In this document: positions 1-8,419 of the stretch, piece after piece | Layout: each line of letters begins with the position of its first letter | Position numbering within the stretch: position 1 is the stretch's first letter | NCBI GenBank assembly: GCA_902763615.1 | Contig: CACWSX010000002.1 | Span: forward strand, 1-64,000 | Source: an uncultured Prevotellaceae bacterium | GTDB lineage: Bacteria > Bacteroidota > Bacteroidia > Bacteroidales > Bacteroidaceae | DNA: 64,000 bases | Direction: 5' to 3' | The notes under the pieces: generated by a model | What the model saw: only the letters and a program-made list of their open reading frames with translations | Databases searched by the model: none | What the model was told of the DNA's origin: nothing | Made by a program: the position numbers and the translations under genes

Positions 1-750
1 GCGCTCCTTCTTGTAAGTACCAGCTACTGGGTGCTGGAAACGTGTTGGGTTGGTAGAGTTACCAGTGATTGATACATCTACGTTCTCCTTCCACAGGATG
101 GCTACACCCTCACGAACATCGTCAGCACCATAGCACTTAACCTTCAGACGGCTGGGGTTGTTGCCATAAGGAACCTCCTTAACAACGTTCAGCTCGCCAG
201 TAAAGTAGTCGAACTTGGTCTGTACATATGTGAAACCGTTGATACGGCTGATGATCTGAGCAGCGTCCTTACCAAGACCGTTCAGGATAACGCGCAGAGG
301 ATTCTTACGAACCTTGTTAGCCATCTCTGCAATCTTGATAGCACCCTCAGCAGCAGCGAAGCTCTCGTGACCAGCGAGGAATGCGAAGCACTCTGTCTCC
401 TCACGGAGCAGACGAGCATCAAGGTTACCGTGACCGATACCTACCTTACGATCGTCGGCTACTGATCCGGGGATACAGAAGCTCTGCAGACCGATACCGA
501 TAGCCTCGGCAGCGTCAGCAGCAGTCTTCACGCCCTTCTTGATGGCGATAGCAGCACCACAAACATATGCCCACTTAGCGTTCTCGAAACAGATGAGCTG
601 AGTGTCCTCACACATCTGATATGGATCGATACCAGCCTTTTCACAAATCTCATTGGCCTCCTCGATTGAGTTGATGCCATTCTCCTTCAGAGCAGCAAGA
701 ACCTGGTTGATACGGCGCTCCTGACTCTCAAACTGTACTTTTCTAATCAT
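1..750 (-). CDS. GGGtGRT protein, partial (first 250 residues)
   Basis: The reverse strand reads open from an ATG at 748-750 to the window edge, giving 250 codons without a stop. It begins MIRKVQFESQERRINQ and contains GHGNLDARLLREETECFAF and NKVRKNPLRVILNGLGKDAA, which I recognise as the GGGtGRT protein family. The family is named for a glycine-rich motif that would lie in the missing C-terminal part. Its biochemical role is not established; it is usually encoded next to an IscU/NifU-like scaffold, as here. Its start codon overlaps the stop of the upstream scaffold gene (ATGA), which implies translational coupling. Since that upstream gene is frameshifted, its expression may be affected. Confidence 0.85.
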   Translation of the reverse strand, partial: MIRKVQFESQERRINQVLAALKENGINSIEEANEICEKAGIDPYQMCEDTQLICFENAKWAYVCGAAIAIKKGVKTAADAAEAIGIGLQSFCIPGSVADDRKVGIGHGNLDARLLREETECFAFLAGHESFAAAEGAIKIAEMANKVRKNPLRVILNGLGKDAAQIISRINGFTYVQTKFDYFTGELNVVKEVPYGNNPSRLKVKCYGADDVREGVAILWKENVDVSITGNSTNPTRFQHPVAGTYKKER

Positions 751-1404
751 TGTCGTATCCTCCTCTTCTTCAGAGCCTCATTGGCATCCATGCCGTTCTT
801 CACGGCCTCCATCATCTTGCCGAGGTGAACATACTCGTAACCGCAAACCTCGTTGTTGGCATCGAGGTACTGCTTGGTGATGTAACCCTCAGTCAGCTCC
901 AGGTAACGTGTACCCTTAGCCACAGTGCCATAGAGAGTACCAGTCTGTGAGCGGAGACCCTTACCCAGGTCTTCCAGACCAGCACCGATAGCCAGACCGC
1001 CCTCAGAGAAAGCACTCTGTGTACGTCCGTAAACAATCTGCAGGAAGAGCTCGCGCATAGCGGTGTTGATAGCAGTTGATAGCATCGCACACGAGGTCGG
1101 TGTTCAGAGCCTCGAGGATGGTCTTACCTGGCAGGATCTCAGACGCCATAGCGGCAGAGTGTGTCATACCGGTGCAACCGATTGTCTCTACGAGAGCCTC
1201 CTGAATGATACCGTCCTTCACGTTAAGGCTCAGTTTGCAGGCACCCTGCTGAGGTGCGCACCAGCCGATACCGTGGGTGTAACCAGAGATCTCCTTGATT
1301 TCCTTTACTGCTACCCATTTGCCCTCCTCGGGGATAGGAGCAGGTCCATGATAAGCGCCTTTGCAAACGCTACACATGTTTTCAACTTCTTTTGAATAAA
1401 TCAT
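747..1404 (-). pseudogene. Iron-sulfur cluster assembly scaffold protein (NifU/IscU-like), frameshifted
   Basis: Two overlapping reverse-strand frames together encode one scaffold-type protein. The first, from ATG 1404, begins MIYSKEVENMCSVCKGAYHG and carries the cysteine motif GCTGMTHSAA. After 'LVCDAIN' it runs out of frame. The second frame continues with 'TAMRELFLQIVYGRTQ' to the stop at 747. The break coincides with a perfect tandem duplication of 10 bp (1065-1074 and 1075-1084). Removing one copy gives a continuous 215-residue protein. Such scaffolds hold Fe-S clusters on conserved cysteines, and this type pairs with GGGtGRT proteins. It may be a true mutation, a variable site or an assembly error; the rest of the gene looks intact, so any inactivation is recent. 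Confidence 0.8.
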
Positions 1405-1460
1405 TGCTGTAAACTTTGAACTTTATAATAAAATAAATTGTAAACTCTGTTTTTGAACGA

Positions 1461-1492
1461 CAAAATTACGTTATTTATTTGAATATGCCAAG
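1461..1492 (-). promoter_or_regulatory. Predicted promoter of the scaffold/GGGtGRT operon
   Basis: On the reverse strand a TAATTTTG box (1461-1468) follows a CTTG box (1489-1492) after 20 nt. This fits the Bacteroidetes primary-sigma promoter pattern TTTG-N19-21-TAnnTTTG. It lies about 55 nt upstream of the scaffold start. The rest of the 1405-1593 gap holds a -7-like TAATTTTG at 1566-1573 for the plus-strand gene at 1594, without a clear -33 box. Confidence 0.55.
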
Positions 1493-1593
1493 CCTAATAA
1501 GGTCCAATTAGAAATTATTAACATCAAAAAAATGCGGATAAAGGTGTGTTTGTGTTTTCTTTTTGTAATTTTGTAACCTAAAAAGAGCAAACT

Positions 1594-2073
1594 ATGTCAG
1601 ATTTGGAGTTAGAAATGAGGGTACAGCGAGCCGTTGATAATTTCATGGCCGGCTATGGTTGTTGTCAGAGTGTGGTAGCTGCTTTTGCCGATCTCTATGG
1701 TTTGGACGAGGTGATGGCGAAGCGTATTGCAGCCGGTTTTGGCGGTGGTGTCGGTCGTTTGCGTATGATGTGCGGTGCCGTGTCGGGTATTGTGATGCTC
1801 GTCGGTCTGGACTGCGGTCAGACGGAAGGTAGCGACCGTGAGGGCAAGTCCGCCTGTTACAAGGTCGTTCAGGATCTTCTGGCACAGTCGAAGGCCGAGA
1901 ACGGCAGTCTGATCTGTGCTGAGATCTTGGGTATTGAAGGTTACGAGAAGGCGCCGAACAGTTATGTGGCCTCTGCCCGTACGGCGGAATACTATAAGAC
2001 CCGTCCCTGTGCTGCCAAGGTAGAGAGTGCGGCCAGGATTTTTGCCAAGTATTTGAAGGAGAAAGGCCAATAG
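1594..2073 (+). CDS. C-GCAxxG-C-C family redox-active protein
   Basis: This 159-residue cytosolic protein has the family pattern: YGCCQSVVAAF near residue 22, a glycine-rich GGGVGRLRMMCGAVSG around residues 48-64 containing CGAxxG, and further single cysteines near residues 72, 86, 110 and 134. The family is a predicted redox or metal-binding protein with no assigned reaction. The start at 1594 follows a -7-like promoter box at 1566-1573. It lies 10 bp upstream of the propeller-AraC regulator and may be cotranscribed with it, though no functional link is evident. Confidence 0.8.
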   Translation: MSDLELEMRVQRAVDNFMAGYGCCQSVVAAFADLYGLDEVMAKRIAAGFGGGVGRLRMMCGAVSGIVMLVGLDCGQTEGSDREGKSACYKVVQDLLAQSKAENGSLICAEILGIEGYEKAPNSYVASARTAEYYKTRPCAAKVESAARIFAKYLKEKGQ

Positions 2074-2083
2074 TGTACTGTCT

Positions 2084-5011
2084 ATGAGTCGTGGATGTCG
2101 TCATATCGTGTTATGTTTATTGTTGCTGCTGTTTAGTGTCGGTACATCAGCAACGATGTTGACAGAGCGTTACAATGTGTCGTATCTTGACTTGAAGAAC
2201 GGTCTGCCCCATAATAATGTCAGTTCTATCTTCGTGGACTCCAGTGGTTTTCTGTGGGTAGGAACCTATGGTGGCGGTCTGGTGCGTTATGACGGCTATG
2301 GTATGATGTCGCCTGTGATGTGGTTGAAGAGCAATTCCTGCAAGAGCATCGCTGAAGACCGTTTCAAGCGGCTTTGGGTGGCTTTTGACGAAGGGACGAA
2401 CATCATTGACCTGCGAACGATGTCGGGTGTTTTCCCTGAGACTTTAGACAAGCATCTTCAGCAGTTGTTGTCGGAGTCGAGTACCAAGACCTATTGTGAC
2501 GCGATGGGTCGTCTGTGGCTGGTAACCTATTCAACGGTCAATATGCTGACCTTCGACGAAAAAGGTCATGTGGCTAAAATCTGTTCCTATGCCTATCATG
2601 GGAATACGCCAGATGTCAGTATCCGTGACGTGGAAGGCAACGGTCGGCCCTGGATTGGTGTTGATGGTGGTCTTTTCCGTTTGGTAGAGAAAAACGGCAA
2701 ACTCGTGCGTGAGGAGATCTCGCCGCAGTTCCGGGTTTTAAATGGCCTGTATATCACGGACATGATGAAGCGTGATAATTATATCTGGATTACCACGAAC
2801 CACGGTTTGTTCAGATATGATCCCTATCAGCAGCAGATGACGGTCTACAGACTGTCCCATGACTTCCTTTCCAGTCTGGCCCTGACCTCAGACAACCGGT
2901 TGCTTGTCGGTTCCCTGTCGGGTGTCAATGTGTATGATGATGCCACCGATGGTTTTTCTGTCTGGAATACCGCCAGCAACCCGCCTTTGAAGAGTGATTT
3001 CGTGCATTGTCTTCTGGTGGACAAAGGTCTGATATGGGTCGGTACGGAGTCCGGTGGTATTGCCAAGTTGGTGCCCCGTCAGTTGTTGTTGCAGAACTAT
3101 GTTCATACAGTCTCGCCGGCATCCCTCTCTCCTAATCCTGTGAATGCCATGTATGTGGAGCCGGATGGTACGCTTTGGGTCGGTACCGTGGAAGGAGGGT
3201 TGAATAGGATGGAAGGAGAGAAGGGTTTTAGGCATTTTACGAAGGAGAATTCCGCCTTGTCGCACAATAGTGTCTCCGCCTTGGTTGCCGACGGGAAAGG
3301 CCGTTTATGGACAGGTACGTGGGGTGGTGGACTGAATGTTGTAGACCTTGCCTCGCAAACCGTCTATAAGGTAGAGATGCCCGTTGAGGCCGCCCGTCTG
3401 ACCAACTATATCGGTGCTTTGGCATACGATGCTATTAATGATGCCTTGTGGATCGGTAGCAATGACGGTGTATTCCTCTACGACCTCCAGACCAAGCAAC
3501 TGCAGGAACCTTTCGATGAATGTCAGTTAATCCGTGGTTGTATCGGTTCGATTATCGACAACGACGGTAAGCTGTGGATAGGATGTATGCAAGGCGTTTG
3601 TGTCATCGACCTGAAGTCGCGGAAAAACGGGAAGTTCTCTTTCCGTGGCCTGAGATACCGGTTGGATATTCCGGAGTCGCGCATCTATGATAAGATTTCC
3701 TCTTTCTGTCTGGCTAAGGATGGTACCTTGTGGTTGGGCAGCAACGGTTATGGGTTGTATAGAAGGAGAGAAGGAGAGAAGGAGAGAAGTAGTCAGGAGA
3801 CATTTGAGGTGCTGACGCAGGAGGACGGTCTGGTGAACAATGCCGTGAAGGGTATTGTGGAAGATCGGAACGGACGACTTTGGATAACGACCCAGAACGG
3901 GTTGTCGGTCTATGATCCCCATTCGGCTACTTTTACCAATTATACGGAGGCTGACGGTCTTGTCAGTTCGCAGTTTTATTGGAACTCCGCTGTGATAGCC
4001 CCTTCTGGAACCATCTATCTGGGCAGTGAGGCCGGTGTGGTAGAGGTGACAGGTGAGAATCCCGAGGCCGCCCGTCAAGGTCATCTTGTCTTTACCCGTC
4101 TGATGGTAGACAATCAGGACATCATGGCCGGCAGTGACTATCTTGATGCAGACATCTCGATTGCCAAGGTCATCCGGCTTAGTGAGGGTAACCGTTCGTT
4201 CTCTATCGACTTCTCGGCCTTGAACTACGGCTATGAGACCCAGGGTATTTTCAGTTACCGGATGAAAGGCTTTGACAGTGAGTGGACCCTTCTGAAGTCA
4301 GGTCAGCACTCTGTGAGGTACAGTGCTCTGCCCGTAGGCGATTACACCTTTGAGGTAAAATATGAATCCGCTTTGTCGACGGTAGAGGCAGAGACCATCT
4401 CGATAGAAATCGTGGTGAAGCCACATTTCTGGAACAGTTGGTGGTTCCGTTTGTTGTTGTCAGCCTTGTTTGTGGCGCTGATTATACATATTTATAATCG
4501 TTGGGTTACTGAGTTGAAGCGTCGTGAGGCTGAGCAGTTGATGCAGCCCATCCGTAAAGTGTTGGAAGAGTCGAAGGATCCCAAGCAGTTGCAGCAGCGC
4601 ATCAGCAACATTCTCGACAATCAGGCACGTTATCAGAAGAGTGTGACCAGGAGTGTGGAGGCCGATCAGGAAGAAGTGATGAAAAACACGAAGCCGTTTA
4701 TGGAACGTGTGATGGCTATTATGGAGCAGCATTATATGGACTCTGAGTTCGGTGTTCAGGAATTCTGTGATGCCTTGGGTATGAGTCGTAGTGTGGCCAG
4801 TAAGCATCTGAATGCCGAAGCCGGTCTCCCAGCTGGTCAGTTTATCCGTAACTACCGTCTGAACATGGCTAAAGAGTTGCTCTCTACAAAGACCGGCAAC
4901 CGTAACATCACCGAGATAGCCTATGCAGTCGGTTTCAATGATCCCAAATACTTTACCCGTTGCTTTACGAAGATGTATGGGGTCAGTCCCAGTGCCTATA
5001 GTGGCAATTGA
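2084..5011 (+). CDS. Membrane one-component regulator: two-component-type propeller, Y_Y_Y, TM, AraC DNA-binding domain
   Basis: The 975-residue protein starts with a signal peptide (hydrophobic residues about 9-20). It continues with many 'two-component regulator propeller' blades, for example GFLWVGTYGGGLVRYDGY and GKLWIGCMQGVCVIDL, and a Y_Y_Y-like domain near residues 714-766. One membrane helix (about 785-805) and an AraC helix-turn-helix domain (about 879-975, ending KMYGVSPSAYSGN) follow. Only about 73 residues separate helix and AraC domain, so the histidine kinase, ATPase and receiver domains of hybrid two-component systems are absent. By analogy it senses a released oligosaccharide in the periplasm and activates the adjacent susC promoter from the membrane. 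The signalling mechanism without a kinase is inferred. Confidence 0.85.
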   Translation: MSRGCRHIVLCLLLLLFSVGTSATMLTERYNVSYLDLKNGLPHNNVSSIFVDSSGFLWVGTYGGGLVRYDGYGMMSPVMWLKSNSCKSIAEDRFKRLWVAFDEGTNIIDLRTMSGVFPETLDKHLQQLLSESSTKTYCDAMGRLWLVTYSTVNMLTFDEKGHVAKICSYAYHGNTPDVSIRDVEGNGRPWIGVDGGLFRLVEKNGKLVREEISPQFRVLNGLYITDMMKRDNYIWITTNHGLFRYDPYQQQMTVYRLSHDFLSSLALTSDNRLLVGSLSGVNVYDDATDGFSVWNTASNPPLKSDFVHCLLVDKGLIWVGTESGGIAKLVPRQLLLQNYVHTVSPASLSPNPVNAMYVEPDGTLWVGTVEGGLNRMEGEKGFRHFTKENSALSHNSVSALVADGKGRLWTGTWGGGLNVVDLASQTVYKVEMPVEAARLTNYIGALAYDAINDALWIGSNDGVFLYDLQTKQLQEPFDECQLIRGCIGSIIDNDGKLWIGCMQGVCVIDLKSRKNGKFSFRGLRYRLDIPESRIYDKISSFCLAKDGTLWLGSNGYGLYRRREGEKERSSQETFEVLTQEDGLVNNAVKGIVEDRNGRLWITTQNGLSVYDPHSATFTNYTEADGLVSSQFYWNSAVIAPSGTIYLGSEAGVVEVTGENPEAARQGHLVFTRLMVDNQDIMAGSDYLDADISIAKVIRLSEGNRSFSIDFSALNYGYETQGIFSYRMKGFDSEWTLLKSGQHSVRYSALPVGDYTFEVKYESALSTVEAETISIEIVVKPHFWNSWWFRLLLSALFVALIIHIYNRWVTELKRREAEQLMQPIRKVLEESKDPKQLQQRISNILDNQARYQKSVTRSVEADQEEVMKNTKPFMERVMAIMEQHYMDSEFGVQEFCDALGMSRSVASKHLNAEAGLPAGQFIRNYRLNMAKELLSTKTGNRNITEIAYAVGFNDPKYFTRCFTKMYGVSPSAYSGN
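3761..3784 (+). repeat. Three perfect 8-bp tandem repeats (AGAAGGAG) inside the regulator gene
   Basis: AGAAGGAG occurs three times head to tail, with a partial fourth. It encodes a charged insert (RREGEKERSS) between two propeller blades. Gain or loss of one unit would shift the frame by 8 bp and cut off the membrane and DNA-binding parts. Confidence 0.8.
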
Positions 5012-5070
5012 TATTTATCATTGATTTATCTCAAGAGGTGGAAAAAACAGCCTTGGTGGCCGTAATATCG

Positions 5071-5130
5071 TTTTGTCCACCTTATAAATTGTTTTGTCCA
5101 CCATGTAAAATGAATAAACGACTACTTTTG
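5071..5130 (+). promoter_or_regulatory. Operator direct repeats and promoter of the susC operon
   Basis: TTTTGTCCACC occurs at 5071-5081 and again at 5092-5102, a 21-bp period, about two helical turns. A -7-like TACTTTTG follows at 5123-5130. No TTTG stands 19-21 nt upstream of that box; the second repeat covers the place where a -33 box would sit. This suits an activated promoter bound by an AraC protein, most likely the product of the gene just upstream. Binding is inferred. Confidence 0.6.
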
Positions 5131-5173
5131 CGGCAGTTTTTTATTCATTTAATAACTAATTCTACAATTTACA

Positions 5174-8100
5174 ATGAGAAAACAAGCTTTATTCTCTGTG
5201 ATGTTATCCTTGGGGATGTTAGGTGGACTTTCCGTCTGTCCGACACCGATGATGGCATCTGTGACCCAACAGACCATTAAGGTCAGCGGTCAGGTTGTTG
5301 ACCAGGACGGTGAGGCGCTTATTGGTGCCACTGTCAAGGTGAAGGATGCTCAATCAGGTGCTATTACCGACTATGATGGTAACTTTGAGTTGAGTGTTCC
5401 TGCTAATGCCACAATCGTGGTAAGTTACATTGGTTATAAGGATCGTGAGATTGCCGTTCGCGGTCGCGCCGCTCTCGGCCAGATCCAGTTGGAAAGCGAC
5501 TCCCAAGTGCTCGAGCAGGTGGTCGTCGTCGGTTATGGTACACAAAAGAAGGCCGACCTGACAGGTTCAGTTGCAGTTGTCAATGCTGATGAACTGAAAC
5601 GCGTGTCCCATTCCAACATTTCTTCAATGCTTGAAGGTAAAGTCGCCGGTGTTCAAATCACCACAGACGGTCAGCCGGGTGCTGATCCTTCGGTACGTAT
5701 CCGAGGTTTGGGTACATTTGGAAGTACAGCTCCACTTTATGTGATTGATGGTGTGCCTATGGGTACTACTATCCGTGATTTCTCTCCAAACGATATTGAA
5801 ACCATTCAGGTTTTGAAGGATGCTTCTGCCGCAGCTATCTATGGTTCACGTGCCGCGAATGGTGTGATCATTATCACTACAAAGAGTGGTCAGAAAGACC
5901 AGCCTCTGAAAGTTAGCTACAAAGGCTATTTTGGTTGGGATAAGATTGACGGTGGTGTCTATGATGTGATGAATTCCGACCAGTACAGTCAGTATTTGGG
6001 AATGGCCTGTGCGAATAGTGGTATTGCAGCCCCTGGTGGTTATAGCATTGGTGCTGATGGCCAGTATCATTTCATGGACAATACAGATACCGACTGGTTC
6101 AAAGAGGTGTTTAAGACTGGTACGCGCCAGAATCACAACATCAATCTGAGTGGTGGTGGTGCTAACAATACCTATAATATAGGACTTGACTACTTCCAGC
6201 AAAAAGGCACTTTAGAGGGCGCAGGTCCTAATTACCAGCGCTTTACTGCCCGTGTGAATAACACAATGGATACAAAGTTCATTAAATTCCGTACATCATT
6301 AGTTTATTCACATTCTAACCAGGATGGTATGGCACGAGCCAATACCGATGCCGAATATGTGCCCGGTCTGTGGGGTTCAAACACTACAATGCTTGAGAAC
6401 ACGTTGACTATGCAGCCTACTATCAAGGCTTATGATGAGTCGACATGGGTACTCGATGACAAAGTCGGTGCAGCCAAGGACTACCAGTATGACTCCTATG
6501 GCTATGGTACTTACTATGATGAAATTCATGGTGACATCCGTTCCAGAAACCCGCTCCTCTTCAACCAGATGTTAACGCGTAACTCTTTGGTAGACCGACT
6601 GGTGGCAACGGGTTCGGCTGAGGTTGAGTTGTTGAAGCTATTCGGTATGGAAAACAAGAACCACAAGTTGACTTACAAGTTGAATTTGTCGTATAGCACG
6701 ACACATGTAACCGAAAAGACTTGGACATCAGCTTGGATGCAGAGTAATAATGTTTATTTGTCGAAGGAAGATGAGCGCTTAGACAAAGCCAACCACCACT
6801 ACAGTGATTTTCTTTCTGAGAACACGCTAAATTATGAAGGAACCATTGGTGAGCACCATATCAATGCTTTGGTAGGTATTACTTACGAAGAAGAGAACAC
6901 TAATAATCTTGCTGCATGGGGTCTCAACTTGTCAATGCCTTATTTCCTTCAGTTACAAAATGCTGATGACCGTGATGCTAATTCTTCTGAATTCAAGCAT
7001 GCCATGAGTTCATACATCGGCCGTCTGAACTACGACTATGCCGGCAAATACCTGTTGTCGGCCGTCATTCGTCGTGATGGTTCTTCGCGTCTGACTAAGG
7101 ATATCCGTTGGGGTACATTCCCCTCTGTCTCATTAGGTTGGCGTTTTGATAAGGAAAGTTTCTTCCCCTTCAGTCGTGATCTGTTCAGCATGTTCAAGCT
7201 TCGTGCCAGTTATGGTGAACTCGGTAATGAGAATATCGGTGAATATGTCTATATGGCTACGATGGCCCGTAATAATATGAAATACAGTTTCGGTAACCAG
7301 GAGGTGAGCGGTTCTGCCATTTCCACTTATGTCAATGAAAAACTGGCATGGGAGAAGAAGACATCTACCAATATCGGTCTCGATCTGGCTATGTTTAACA
7401 ACCGTATTGAATTCTCTGCAGAGTGGTTCAAGAACAAATCTACCGACCTGCTTTATTCCGTATCCGTTCCTGCAAATGCCGGTGTTGCCAATACGGCCGT
7501 GACCATGAATGCCGCTTCGATGGAGAATAGCGGTTTTGAATTCTCGCTGACCTATCGCAACAATGACCATGCCTTGAAGCATCAGATTAGTGCTAATGTA
7601 AGTACTGTCCGCAATAAGGTTACAGCCCTGAGTACGGGCAAGGACACCCAGATTGATGGTGCATACATTACTCAAGTCGGTGAGGAAATCGGTCAGTTCT
7701 ATGGTTGGAATTACAAGGGTATCATCCGCACTCAGGCACAGCTTGACGAACTGAATGCATATGCTGCCGAGCACAAGGCCGCCGCCTATCAGCCTGGCGC
7801 ACAGGTGGGTGACTGCTACTATGAGGATATCAATGGTGACGGTCAAATTACGAATGCCGACCAGACGGTTTTGGGCAGTGGTCTGCCTAAGTTGAATTTC
7901 GGTTTGAGTGCTCATCTTGAGTACAAGCATTTCGACTTTAGTATTTCTACCTATGGTGCACTGGGCTATCATGTGTCAGACCATATTTATAATGTGCTGA
8001 ACAATTGTTATGGTTATGGCAACAAGTCTGTAGACATTTGCGATGCTAACCGTTGGTCAGAGGATAAGACAACCTATATCTCTGATGTTCCCCGCACCTA

Positions 8101-8398
8101 TATCAATCATCCAGGTGCCACATTGGGTTGGAATGACCTGTTCAGTGACCGTAAGATTCAGAATGCAGCTTACTGGAAAATTGCCAATGTGGAGTTAGGC
8201 TACAACATCCCAGACAAGCTATTCCATGGTTATGTCAGTGGTGCCCGTATCTATGTGTCGGCACAGAATCTCTATACCTTCACAGGTTACAAAGGCTACA
8301 ACGTAGATTTTGCGCCTGGCACATTCACACCAGGTTTCAACTTCTGCTCTTATCCCAGTGCCCGCAGCTTCATGTGTGGTGTTAATTTCACATTCTAA
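5174..8398 (+). CDS. SusC/RagA-family TonB-dependent outer-membrane transporter
   Basis: The 1074-residue protein has a signal peptide (about 1-29), a carboxypeptidase-regulatory-like domain (about 36-110, VSGQVVDQDGEALIGATVKV), and a TonB plug starting VVVVGYGTQKKADLTGSV. The plug includes the family signature IRGLGTFGSTAPLYVIDGVP. A long beta barrel ends in the aromatic residues GVNFTF. SusC proteins form the TonB-driven outer-membrane pore for oligosaccharides, closed from above by the SusD partner encoded 21 bp downstream. With three downstream GH43 genes, arabino-oligosaccharides are the likely cargo. It is the first gene after the operator repeats at 5071-5102. Confidence 0.95.
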   Translation: MRKQALFSVMLSLGMLGGLSVCPTPMMASVTQQTIKVSGQVVDQDGEALIGATVKVKDAQSGAITDYDGNFELSVPANATIVVSYIGYKDREIAVRGRAALGQIQLESDSQVLEQVVVVGYGTQKKADLTGSVAVVNADELKRVSHSNISSMLEGKVAGVQITTDGQPGADPSVRIRGLGTFGSTAPLYVIDGVPMGTTIRDFSPNDIETIQVLKDASAAAIYGSRAANGVIIITTKSGQKDQPLKVSYKGYFGWDKIDGGVYDVMNSDQYSQYLGMACANSGIAAPGGYSIGADGQYHFMDNTDTDWFKEVFKTGTRQNHNINLSGGGANNTYNIGLDYFQQKGTLEGAGPNYQRFTARVNNTMDTKFIKFRTSLVYSHSNQDGMARANTDAEYVPGLWGSNTTMLENTLTMQPTIKAYDESTWVLDDKVGAAKDYQYDSYGYGTYYDEIHGDIRSRNPLLFNQMLTRNSLVDRLVATGSAEVELLKLFGMENKNHKLTYKLNLSYSTTHVTEKTWTSAWMQSNNVYLSKEDERLDKANHHYSDFLSENTLNYEGTIGEHHINALVGITYEEENTNNLAAWGLNLSMPYFLQLQNADDRDANSSEFKHAMSSYIGRLNYDYAGKYLLSAVIRRDGSSRLTKDIRWGTFPSVSLGWRFDKESFFPFSRDLFSMFKLRASYGELGNENIGEYVYMATMARNNMKYSFGNQEVSGSAISTYVNEKLAWEKKTSTNIGLDLAMFNNRIEFSAEWFKNKSTDLLYSVSVPANAGVANTAVTMNAASMENSGFEFSLTYRNNDHALKHQISANVSTVRNKVTALSTGKDTQIDGAYITQVGEEIGQFYGWNYKGIIRTQAQLDELNAYAAEHKAAAYQPGAQVGDCYYEDINGDGQITNADQTVLGSGLPKLNFGLSAHLEYKHFDFSISTYGALGYHVSDHIYNVLNNCYGYGNKSVDICDANRWSEDKTTYISDVPRTYINHPGATLGWNDLFSDRKIQNAAYWKIANVELGYNIPDKLFHGYVSGARIYVSAQNLYTFTGYKGYNVDFAPGTFTPGFNFCSYPSARSFMCGVNFTF

Positions 8399-8419
8399 AT
8401 CAATAGGAGGTCAATAATT

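Noticed and set aside
5008..5280. Forward frame of 90 codons between the regulator and susC
   Set aside because: It covers the operator repeats and promoter and then overlaps the susC signal peptide in another frame.
7133..7972. Reverse-strand frame of 279 codons inside susC
   Set aside because: Mirror of the susC coding pattern; no start signal or family resemblance.
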